A stretch of 64,000 nucleotides of DNA from Celoporthe dispersa (Eukaryota > Ascomycota > Sordariomycetes > Diaporthales > Cryphonectriaceae). Shown here piece by piece: positions 36,130 through 46,946 of this stretch. The DNA lies in the NCBI GenBank assembly GCA_016584495.1, contig WAID01000006.1, positions 186,001-250,000 on the forward strand. Direction: 5' to 3'. The stretch's first letter is position 1. Every line of letters begins with the position of its first letter. A model generated the notes under the pieces. The model did no database searches and was not told the DNA's origin. It was given only the letters and a program-made list of their open reading frames with translations. The position numbers and the translations under genes are program-made.

Positions 36130-37735
36130 CATGAATAGTACAAGCACCTATGCAATACATCGACATCTCACTCACCAGAAAAGCACCTCGAGACAGAATT
36201 CTCTCTTTTCTCTCCGTCTTTCTCTTTCCCGACTGTTATCACTCCCGAGGCATTGCGTCCTCCCCACAAGCCGTGTCCGGATGCGGCTGAGGGGGGATGG
36301 GATCATATCAACTCAACCCGGGGTCAAGACGGCTGGCTGTGATGGTCTTAGCCTGTTCCCGTATCGTTCCATAGCAATCAGTCTACTAGATGGAATGAAA
36401 TCCAGGAGTCACCTGTTTAAACTGTATCGCCTCTCCCGAGGCGTCGCCCCTGTTCAGTTTCTGTCGGGCAATGTACTATGCGAGAGTCTGGAAGCTGCTC
36501 TGCCATGATCGCCGTGTAGAGATCAATGGTGATGTTTGCTTGATATCTAATTAGAGAGAGTGTTATTGAAAATAATGTAGGCTGAGTGGTCTGACGATCG
36601 AGACAGAAGCTGGAGGCACAATGTTATCAATACTTCAAGGATAAGAGTAGCAAGTAATTATGAGAAGCCAGCACGGAGATCCTCACCTGCAAGATCCTCC
36701 CTCAACGCCGCCGTTCTGTGCATGTGGTACCTGTCCTTAGTCGTTGCTACATAATAGTAGGTCGAGTCCAAGTAGGTGAGTGCAGTCTTGGAAAACGAGT
36801 ACAGTTCAGCTTCAAGCGGGGACAACAAGTCAGAGCCCGTGTCGAGGCTCAATTCTAGAGACATCAACACTATTCCAAGCATACATCACATCATTATCGC
36901 ACAGACTTCCCACATGCCAGATTCACAAAAGAGCACTTCTGCCTCCTCCTCCTCCACTTCCTCCTTCGTGTCCCGTCTTCCACGCCTCTCAGCTTCCGCT
37001 GCGCAATGAATTATGTACCTCCCTCACGCCTTCCGGACCAGACCACCCCGCAACACATATGATTGATGAACCTTGATCATCAGCATGAAGGTACCCGTCA
37101 CACCGGCGCCTAGCCGCCGACCTGTATGGCGGAGGGCGCGAAGACAGGCCGGAATTGATGTGCGGCCCCAGGCGCGTGACCAGACACAACCACGGGACCC
37201 TGCCGCTCGCTCTTGGGCGGCCTCGTTTTCATTTTCATTTATTTAATGAGAAAGAGTGGGGATTCTTGGTAGCGAGACGGATCGAGGCAGAAGGCGCGTG
37301 CTTGGAGAGGCAGATGATAGCCTAGGTCTGCCGCTGTAGAATAACATAAGAACCTGGAGTAAATACTTAGCAGCAGGGAGGGAGGGCGGAGAGATATGGT
37401 CACGCAGCCTTGTCTCCACAACAGCACACAGAATAGTATTGATTCCAGCTTCGTACAGAAGAGGCTGAGCACCTTCACTTGACGCCGTGATTCAGGTTGA
37501 TGAGCCCCAATGACACGTGGTCGAACAAGATTCCAGAGCGCCTGATGAACACGGCAAGCCATGATCTTCGGTATTACATATATTATATGACAGAGAGGAA
37601 GAAGAAAAATAATCTGAGACATCAATTTGAAATGGTGTGGGAAGATCACAACCACTCATTTCCCTGCTCTCCTGGACTTGGAAGCGCCCTGTGGCATGAT
37701 CGACTGGCGAGTAGATAGAAAGGGAGAGTACGGAT

Positions 37736-37737
<2 letters not shown>

Positions 37738-37780
<43 letters not shown>
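37738..37780. repeat. (GT)n microsatellite
   Basis: About 21 uninterrupted GT units followed by CTGTCTGT. Confidence 0.9.
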
Positions 37781-38608
37781 TGTCTGTAACTATGGTCTGG
37801 GTTGTCTGAGCTTGATTGCAGCCGGCGCAGGGACCCGAGAGCGCCCACATGGGCATATTGTCTCGAGGCCTCGGTCTCATGCGTCCTCGTACCTACGCCC
37901 CGGGAGAATCTTTCCATGGAAGCTGGTCCGCGTGGAGAGACGGTCATGTAGGCAGGCAGGCAAACAAGCAAGCCGACTAACTACTGCAACCTCGTCATTT
38001 CGCCCCCGCCATAAGTCGCCACGGCCGGACAACGTTGCCTCCTCGGAAAGGGAAAGGGAGGGAAAAAAAAAGCCACCACCGAGGGCGACACATGCTTGCT
38101 GCTGAGCATGTGGACACGGTAGGTTGCATAGTACTACATGTATGTACTGATATGTAGTTGCTGCAGCAGTGGTGTGTGTCCTCGTGTGGTGGGGCCTTGG
38201 AATGCAGCAGGACCACCACCACCAGAGCTAATCTTGTTACCGTAATTACTTGTCAGGTATCTGCGTTGGGGTTTTTTCCACCTGCAAAAGTTTACACGCA
38301 AGATGTTAATAGTGCCGTCCAGAATTAGAGACGAGGAGATGACCCAGGCCGCCCTCACAGGTGCCGCGTATGTGTGTGTGTGTGTGTGTGTGTGTGTAGG
38401 TGAGCGGGTGAGTGAGCAAGTCAGAGGGGGAGAGTTGGGTGCCACAGCGGGTTGATCTCGTGTGTGTGTGTGCGTGTGGGGTGGGTGGGTTGGATCTGGT
38501 TGGCGGTTGCTGGTTGGTGGCAATAGCAGGTTGTAAGCCCAAAAAAAGAAGAAGGGTGCCATCGGGTACTACTATGCTTAATACACGGCACTGTGCAGAA
38601 CAATAGTA

Positions 38609-38696
38609 CAGCACCTATTGGCAGCATCTCGGCTACAGCACTTGCAGGGCGCCTGCAGGGCGCTTGCAAGGGACTGGCAGGGCACCTACAGCGCCC
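38609..38696 (+). repeat. Array of eight 11-bp units
   Basis: Contiguous 11-bp units, the best preserved being TTGCAGGGCGC, CTGCAGGGCGC, TTGCAAGGGAC, TGGCAGGGCAC and CTACAGCGCCC (38642-38696). Three weaker units precede them. Register is exact through all eight. Confidence 0.75.
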
Positions 38697-38737
38697 AACC
38701 CCACTGAGAATACAGCACCTGAGGGCCCTAACATCGC

Positions 38738-38745
38738 TATAAATA
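38738..38745 (+). promoter_or_regulatory. TATA-like box TATAAATA
   Basis: A canonical TATA motif 42 bp after the 11-bp array. No coding gene is recognised downstream, so whether it drives a transcript is unknown. Confidence 0.4.
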
Positions 38746-40558
38746 CAAGTCCTGTCCAGGTGGTGTGTGGTCCGGCCCGCCCAGCCCCATCTCTTTCAGC
38801 CGCTTGGACGAATCAGAGGGCGCCCAGGTTCCTGCTGTAGCCGCGCACGACCTCTTTTCAGGCAAGCGCCGACAGTCTAGTCCCTCCTTCCCTTTCTTTT
38901 TTCTTTTTTGTTTTTCCTGCCCTTTTTTTTTTTTTTTGGTCGCTTATTTTCTGAGGAGGGAAGGAGGGAAAGAGGGGAGGGGAAGAGGGGAAGGGCTATC
39001 ATCTTGGAAAGAACTTCCCCTCCCCTCCCTCCCTCCCCCCCAAAAAAGTTGGCTCTCGACTGCATGCGCGTCAAGTCAAATCTCTTTCCCGACTGTAACT
39101 GTAACCCACCTCTTTTCTTCCTCTTTTTGCCCTCCTCCGAACTCCTCCCGCCCAACAATCTCGCCTCGCCGGTTTCGGTGGGAGAAAGGGAGAAGAGATG
39201 GCAGAATGCAGCCTTCCTCTGCAAGGAGAAAGGTAGAAAAAAAGAAAAAAAAAGAAAAAAAAAAAGAGAGAGAGATGTTCTATCTGTTTCCTGCAGCACT
39301 TTTTGCAGGATCCACTGAACTGCAACATTGGCTGCCCCCAAGACAGACGAGACGAAGGAGGGAGTGGAAACGGGAAGGTTGTTCTTATCATCAAGCACTG
39401 CATATTATTTGTCGCACGCGCCTCGTCTCGCCTCGTCTTACGCACCCACTCACGAGACGGGCAATCCGGATTACCCAGGTATGAATAGCCCTCCCACAAC
39501 CTGCTCGCTCGATCAACCACTCGCCCGAGCTTCGAGGCTGAGTCCTGCCGTGGTGCTGTGGTGCTAAACGAGAGACCGTTGAAGCCTGGGAGGACTGGAA
39601 CTGAGGTGGTAGCCTCGTCGACAGGTCAGGCGGAGCCCGTCCGTCGGCTCCTCTCTCGGCCGAGAGACCTTGCTTCTCTCTGTGGCTGTCTTGAAGAAGG
39701 AAAAAAAAAAAAAAGGGAAAAAAAAACAACAACCCCCAAAGACAGATCTGCTGCATGGTCTCTCTGGTGGATCCCAGGACGAGGATCAATGGAGAAGATC
39801 TCGGGCTCTCGGCAGACCGTCCAGTGTCTGCGGCACAATTGTACCATGTACACACTGCTTGCTGCCCAATGCCCACCCTCCATCATCTCTTGGAATACAA
39901 AGTACATTACTATTTTACCGCCTCGCCTCGGCGTGAGCCCACCAACACATGCCACTACGAGTCTCGCATATATTGGGACCACGGCACAGAACGCACTCAC
40001 GCCCGTGCCTTAACAGGCAATAGACCGGGGCCCCATCGTCGTCAGTCAGTCAGTCAGCAGCAGCAGCGGCACGGAGCCTTACCTCGCCTGGGACAGTCAG
40101 CTTCTCCTTACAGCTTATTCCTCTTTCTTCGGGAGGAAGAGAGAGAGAGAGAGCGCGCGAGAGGGGTGGGCCCAATGTTGCAGCGACGGGAAACCAGGGG
40201 CAGGGGACGTCGAACTACTGCAGCTCCGATGCGCGCCAGTGAATCCACTCACACACACACAGAGGCCATGGCGCTATTATAATAATATCTTGGAGGGGGG
40301 GAGAGGACCCGCCCTTTTCAATATCCATTCATTCTCTAGTACAAGAAAGACACACACACACACACACACAAAGAGAGAGAGAGAGAGCGGGAGACCGAGC
40401 AGCACATGCCGCACTCTACCGCCCGTTGGTGCTAGGCCAGGGTGGGCAGCCGCCCTCGAGACTCGACGACAGCAGGACAGTGCAAGTCTAGGCCGAGGAG
40501 ATGAGGGAGCAAGTGAGTGAGGGGCTGGCTGGCATGTCTAGGCCTCTGGGTGTGTGTG

Positions 40559-40591
<33 letters not shown>

Positions 40592-41907
40592 TGGTGGGTG
40601 TGTCACTCTGGAATCATGCACAGAGCCGGCCCCCGGGATTTGCTCTGCTCTTTTGGCTCCTCCCGACCCGATGGCTTGTCCTCTCTGTTCCTCAGCCGGC
40701 ATGGAATCTGCTGTCTACACACCTACCTCACTCACCAAAGGTGTGGAGACTTGTCGGTCCTCCTCAGACTCGTCTTGTCGCCCTAGGTCTCAGAGCGGCA
40801 GCCACCCGCTGTTGGCCATGGCCCGTTCGTTAAACTTAACACTGACCCCCTGCGGCAACGTCTTTTTGTGTGTCTGTGCAATGGTTACAATTACTACATA
40901 GGATGTTGAACCTCCTGCTATAGTACAGCTGCTTTATGGAGGTACGTACTTTTTCTTCTTCCTTTTTCTTATTTTATTCTCAGCCCTTTTCTTCGTGTCT
41001 TGTCTCCTCCACTTCTGTGCATCTGGGGGATCAACAACCTTGTCCTCCTGCATACAGTGGTAGTATGTACTTGCACAGAACCTCGAGCTCTCTCCCTAGG
41101 GGACCCTCGTTTCCACCCGTCCTCGTCCTACTTTTTTTTTTTCTCTCTGTTTTTTTTCTTCTCGTCTTTCCCTTGCCTTTCGCCTTCCCCCCTCACCCCT
41201 GTTCAGTTCAAGGCGACGGGGGCCTCGCAGCGTCGTATCTGGTCTTCCCCCTGGTGCGCCACGAACATGCATGTAGTGTTATGTACTTACCCATAGTAAC
41301 CCTTTTGGGGCTGGGGATAGAAGCCGTGCTCCGACCATGGCTTGCCAGGGATCATGTCTGTCTGTCTCTCTCTCCCTCTCCCTCTCTCTCTTTTGGTTTA
41401 TATACAAAAAGACTCATGCAGGAGCACCTCATCCTGTGTGTCAGGCCCTCTCTCCCTCCCTCTTTCTCTCCTCTCAACCCCTACATATCATCTCATACAG
41501 ACTTTACCTACTTGGTACTCCTGTCACAAGTGTTGTCGTCCTTGCGTGTTGTTAAACTGTGAACCACACACACACATACGCACGCACACACACACACACA
41601 CGATACAGTCTCAGCCCTCGCCTGAACCTGTTGCTCCAGCGTGTTGAAACAAACTTACTGCATCTTCCTCCTTCTCCTGCCCTTGACACAGGCAGGTTGA
41701 TCAGTTACTCGCACACGAGAGGAGGTCATAATTTAAAGCCTCCGTCCTATCCTCCTCCTGCTCCTCCCCTTCCAGCCTCGTCTCCTCTTGGCATCTCTCA
41801 TCTGAACCTCATTCCAACAACGAATTGTCCTAAACCACACCCCAGAAGATAAATACTATAACATACATCCTCCTTTCTAAACACACACACACAAATACAT
41901 TTACACC

Positions 41908-42112
41908 ATGCGGCCCTCTCAGATAATATCCCTTGCGGCCTCCTTGACGGCAGCACTCGCGGCCCCGGCGGTCAAGTGCAGGCCCACCAAGCCTACTGCC
42001 TCTTCGTCGTCATCATCCTCTTCCTCTTCCTCCTTGACCTCCACGACGGCCACCTCAGTGACGGCCGCCGAGTCCGTGACACCCACCCTTCCCAGCACAG
42101 GATGTAGGTCCT

Positions 42113-42143
<31 letters not shown>

Positions 42144-42886
42144 TAAACGGGCTTCCACTAATACCTCTGCTCCCAGCAGCCACCGATCTCCCTGCCCCAG
42201 CGTCCAACCTGACCCTGTTGTACGTCGCCATCGGCCACGGCATCCAGAACTACACCTGCGCCGACGCCAGCACCGCCACAGCCGTCAACACAGGCGCCCT
42301 GGCTGTCCTCTACGACGTGACGAGCCTGTACCCAGGCATGACCAGCACGAGCATGTCCAGCGCCTCCTGGGCCAACATGACCTCCACGGTGCTCTGGGAC
42401 CAGGCCATCCCGCTCAACCTCGTCGACCCTGCCGCAGGGGATGCCGTCATCGTGAAGGAGGACGCCACCACGTACCCGGAGACCTCCTACAATGCCGACA
42501 TCGCCGACCCGTTCCCCTCGCCCGCCGGGACCCTTGACCTCACCACATACGGCATCTCGGCGCCCTACCTGGGCCACCACTACTTCGACAGCCTGTCCTC
42601 GCCCACCTTCAACCTGGCGGGGGCCGCCACCGCAGGCCTGTTCTTCAGCGCCAAGAAGGTGGGCGACGTGGCCGCGCCCAGCACGGCGGACCCGGGAATC
42701 CTGGACACCAAGGCGGTGGACTGGCTGGAGCTGGCGGACAGCGGGCGGGGCCTGAGCGAGGGCATCTCGAGCGTGTACCGCGTCGTCACGGCTGGTGGTG
42801 GGGCCGAGGCCTGCAGCGTGAGCGGGGCTAGCGGGAACGGGACGTTGAGCGTGCCGTATACTGCTCAGTATTGGTTCTATGGATGA
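41908..42886 (+). CDS. DUF3455 secreted protein
   Basis: Belongs to the DUF3455 family, often misnamed malate dehydrogenase in fungal annotations; function unknown. A signal peptide (IISLAASLTAALAAPA) leads into a Ser/Thr-rich linker. The core has YVAIGHGIQNYTC, LYDVTSLYPGM, DLTTYGISAPYLGHHYFDS, DPGILDTKAVDWLEL and a C-terminal VYRVVTAGG. An intron lies at about 42104-42177 with a CT repeat inside. The obvious donor GTAGGT (42104) leaves the frame one base off with either acceptor (CCCAG at 42177 or CAG at 42180). The weaker donor GTCCTT at 42108 keeps frame. A one-base assembly error is the other option. The protein ends in QYWFYG. Confidence 0.8.
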
Positions 42887-45063
42887 GGAGGCGGAGCATC
42901 AGATGATGTGTGTGGTCTTCTCTTGGTTGGCTGCTTTCCCTTGCCTCTCTCTCTCGTTCGCTCCCTTTCTCTCCCTTTCTCTCTCTCTCTGTGTGTGTCT
43001 CCCTTTCTCGCTCTCCTTATCTCTTCTTTTCTTTTCTTTCTTTAATATCGGTGTTGTCTTGAGGGGGCGTTGGATGGATGGATGGATTTATATCGTGAAG
43101 GAAAAAAACTACAACACAACAACACACGAAACCACTTATTTGCATAACATTCACTTGGATATACCCCAGACAACATTTTTTTATTCCGTCTTCACAGACG
43201 AGGAGGGAGGGGGTTCATTAGACAAAATCTTTAACACGACTTACTTCCACACCTCGTTCTCCAAAGTCAAACTCTTCAGAGGGGGGAGAGAGAGGATCAG
43301 TCCGCCTTGGACAATTCTTACATAGTACATACTCTTTTTTTGTACCCACAATCATAATACGAGCTGGACAGTCAATGATACTACAATACATGGTACCCAT
43401 CATGATGACCAGCAATGACTGGTGTCCAGAGTGGTAGTCGACGATGATCAAAGCGCAAAGGAAGAAGAAGAAAATTACCAACCCTGTACCTCCCTCTCTC
43501 ACGTTGGTCGTTCATCCAAGCCCGTTTGTTTCATCACATTTTAGAGTTTGACATAGGATTTTAGCTGATCATCAACCCCCCCCCCCTTACATCTCCCCAC
43601 CAACCCACGCAGATCAGAGATGCAACTGATGGATGACCCTGACCCAGAAAAAAGAAAATCCTTCCACTCCCCCCCACCACACAACATCGATCCCCGGCCC
43701 GAGGGAAACCGTTTCGAACGGGGGGTTGAGACAAGGCAGGGGGCGTATTAGTTTAATGTTTCGTGACCAGGAACACCACAATAATTTGATGTTTTTCTTC
43801 TTCTTTCTCTTCCCCTTCCCCTTCCTTTTTCCTCCTCGACGAGGGCGGAAACGTTTCCGATCAAGGTTCACGATAAGGCTAAAGTCAGCCTTTTCCCTTT
43901 TCCGACACGAGACGGCGAATATGTATGCATGTGCGCCCTGCAAGCTTTGGGGGGGCTGCCTGCTGACTCGCAGCGGTGCGGCGCAGGAGGAAGAAAAAAA
44001 AAAGGGGAGGATGGGGGCTTGCAGGAAAAGAGACGAGGACTTCCCGAGAAAGGAAAAAAAAAGTAGAGCAACGTTAGCTGGCCCTAATGTTCAGCCTCGA
44101 GGAGTCTCTTTTTCGTGTTTCGTGTTTCAGCATCTCAGTGGTGGGGATTTTCAACACCAAGGTTGTTTCCCTTGCAGGGCGGCCCTTTTTCTCGCACCAG
44201 CAGATCAGCTAGGAAGTACTGGGAGATGAAGAGAAAGAGAGAAAGCGAGAGAGAGAGAAGAGAGAACTCGCTCACCCAGCCATGCGGACCCCACGACGGG
44301 TGGTTGGTAGTCCAATACCGCCGCCATCTTTGGGTGTCAGCGAACCTCACATAGGTAGGCAGTCACATGCGCCAATGCTACGAGTTGTCCAAGAGACGGA
44401 TAGATGATCATGTGCTGTGTCTAGGAGAGTGAAAACGACAAAAAGCTATTAGAAAAAAAAAAGAAAAAGGAAAAAAAGGGAGGAAAAAGATAACATCGCG
44501 CGCGCGCCCGCTGCTGTTTCTGCTTCGTAGAATTGCATGTCCACCACACATCTCAGCCTCACTCTCAACCCTCGCAACCCCCTTTTGTTTTTCGTTCTTT
44601 TTTTTACCCTCATCCAGATGCCTTCTCCATCTTACTTGCCGCCCCCTCCCCCCTTACCCCATGCAGGCCTCCTCGCCCGACGCCACACGCAACCCCATCA
44701 AACGTGACCGAAACCCCAGAGTCGGGAGGCTGCAGCCCCGTCGTCGTCTCCTGCTCGTCCATGTCCAGCCTTCGCATGGCCTCACGGAGCCACATCTGCT
44801 CCTGCGCCCAGTACCGTCTCTGTCCGTCTGGGCTGAGGTCCTCTACCACAGGACTGTGGCCTGCCGGCCCCCCACACGTCTTCCCGTCGTCGTCGTCGTC
44901 CTCCTCCTCCTCCCTGACCAAGATGACGGCCTGTGTCCAGGCTGCTGCCGGCCGTGACGATGCTGTTCTTGAGATCCTCGTCAAGTAGCCACTGGCAGGT
45001 CCGGCTCCACAGGTCTGCTCCCCCCGGCGAGAGCAGGTCGTCTGCGGCCGAGGGCGTGAGACT
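42887..45063. other. Gap plus possible coding remnant
   Basis: It has CT tracts (42943-43040), C and T runs, and (CG)n at 44494-44508. On the minus strand at about 44750-45060 there is protein-like sequence directly after the MAP kinase stop (see findings). No family is recognised. Confidence 0.4.
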
Positions 45064-46813
45064 CTATCTCCTCCCGTCGGCACCCATCGCGAGATCTGCC
45101 TCCAGGCCGCCCTGGCTGTGGCCCAGGTACTCCTCCGGCCGCGGGTCCTCCGTCCTCCACTGCTGCTGGCCACCGCTGGGCATCGGCACCTGGCCCGCCG
45201 CGGCCTGTGCGCCGTGCTGGTTCCCAGCCGCGCCGGGCACGGTCCGCACCGTCTGCCGGAAGCGGAACACCTCCTCCAGGATCATCTTGCGCATCTCGCC
45301 TACGTCCTCGACGACCTCAAAGTCGAAGTTGAAGTGGGTCGGGCAGTCGGGCTCGTCAGAGGCGTCGTGCCAGATCTGCAGGTACGGGTGCTCCAGGGCC
45401 TGCTCGACACTGATACGCGAGGTAGGGTCGAAGGCGAGCATGCGGTCCAGCAGGTCCAGGGCGTCCGGGTTGGCGTTGGGGAACAGCGACTGGAAGGACT
45501 TCTTGGGCATGAACGGGAGGTTCCGCACGTACTCCTGGGCGCGGGGGGACCCTATGCGGGAGAGCGTCTCCTCGTTGGGCGTGCCGAGGATGTGCAGGAT
45601 CTGATTGAGCTGGTCCACGTAGTCCCGGCCCTTGAAGAAGGGTCGGCCGCCGAGAGCTCGGCAAGGATACAGCCGACCGACCACACGTCGACTACAACAC
45701 AACAAAGACGTCAGCACACAGGTCTCTCTCCCCCAAGAAGGTTTGTAAGGGGGGTGTTAGGGGGGGGGTGTTGTCCTCGTCGTTGTCGTCGTCGCAGCTT
45801 TGCTGGGCTCTCACGTACTGGCTTTGGTGTAGCTCTGGAAGCTCAACATGATCTCGGGCGCACGGTACCACCGCGTGGCCACGTATTCCGTCATGTACCC
45901 AGCGTTCTCCTCGGGGTCGACCGAGAACCCACGCGCCAGGCCGAAATCACAGATCTTCAGCTCGCAGTCCGCATTGACCAGGAGATTTCCCGGCTTCAGG
46001 TCACGGTGCAGCACATTCGCCGAGTGGATGTACTTCAGGCCGCAGAGGATCTGGTAGATGAAGGACTGGAAGTGGGCGTCGGTTAGGGGCTGGCCAGACC
46101 GGATGATGGCGGCGAGGTCGCATTCCATCAGCTCTGTGCAGATCCACTCCTGGTCAGCCTGCTGCCACGGTTCTCCCGCCCGTGTTTCTCTTGTGACCTT
46201 GCGGTCCTGACATACCTTCGTACAGATAGGTCTCGTTGAAGTTGTCGGGTCGGGGTATGTCCATGTCATAAAGACAGGTGATCTGTCGCCCTCGCTGTCA
46301 GCCCATCTTCTTCTTGTTCTTTTATTTTTATTTTTTCCCCTTCCCTCCTTGCCCTTTTTCCTCCTCCCCAATCGGGACGTTTAGACGCCCTCAGGTTGGT
46401 CATAGGGCGCGCACACCCCACTACGGAGTGCCACAGGACTGGAGGGCGCTTACGTTGCGGTGTCCTCGGAAGTGCTGGAGGAGCTTGATCTCGCGCAGGG
46501 CTCGTTTGGCCAGGATCTTCTTGCTGAAGACATTGGTGACCTTCTTGATAGCGACGCCCTCGTTGGTCTGGTTGTTCGTGGCCGCACTGTGGAGGAAACA
46601 ACGCAGTGGTCAGCAGACAGGTCTAGTGGCAGAGGCCGACTGGGCGAGGACAAAAAGAAGAGAGGAGAGAGGGTGTGTGGATATGGGCGCCGCAGCTCAC
46701 CAGACAATGCCGTAGGCTCCCTGGCCCAATTCCTTGGTGACGGTGTAGCGCTCATCGACGATGAAGTCCTGGTTGAACACCTTGAACACCTTGCGACCTT
46801 GTAACTCTGCCAT
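45064..46813 (-). CDS. MPS1: Cell-wall-integrity MAP kinase (Slt2/Mps1/Mgv1 type)
   Basis: Ser/Thr kinase at the end of the Pkc1-Bck1-Mkk cascade, needed for wall stress responses and, in plant pathogens, for infection. Exons on the minus strand: 46813-46701, 46586-46454, 46282-46216, 46133-45819 and 45691-45064, all with good donors. Motifs in order: Gly-rich loop LGQGAYGIV, VAIKKV with the ATP Lys, catalytic HRDLKPGN, DFG, activation-loop TEY (GYMTEYVATRWYRAPE) and common-docking acids near DASDEPDCP. The tail ends GLEADLAMGADGRR. In exon 5 the frame breaks at 45650-45657: AEL must shift by one missing base to reach LGGRPFFKGRDYVDQ. These residues are nearly invariant, so an assembly error is likely. 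About 415 residues if corrected. Confidence 0.95.
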
Positions 46814-46909
46814 CTTGACTTGCTTGTGCTCCTGATCTATCCTGTGTATATCGAGGGCCGAAGGCGAGGGCGCGAGGTCAAAGACTCGAGGTCGTCAGAC
46901 GTGCGAAAG

Positions 46910-46946
<37 letters not shown>

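Larger units (their letters stand above)
36130..41907. other. 5.8 kb gene-poor region with microsatellites and an 11-bp array
   Basis: No protein I recognise lies here. It contains GT repeats (37738-37780, 38369-38398), CA repeats, GA repeats (40137-40153, 40373-40388, 40559-40597), T-runs, an 11-bp tandem array (38609-38696) and a TATA-like box (38738-38745). The open frames are translations of these tracts. A non-coding transcript is possible. Confidence 0.5.

Noticed and set aside
37738..38398. Telomere-like or CRISPR-like repeats
   Set aside because: These are plain GT microsatellites without spacers or TTAGGG units.
38765..39484. 239-codon plus frame after the TATA-like box
   Set aside because: Starts at GTG and consists of Phe/Lys/Arg translations of homopolymer tracts. 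There is no protein-like segment.
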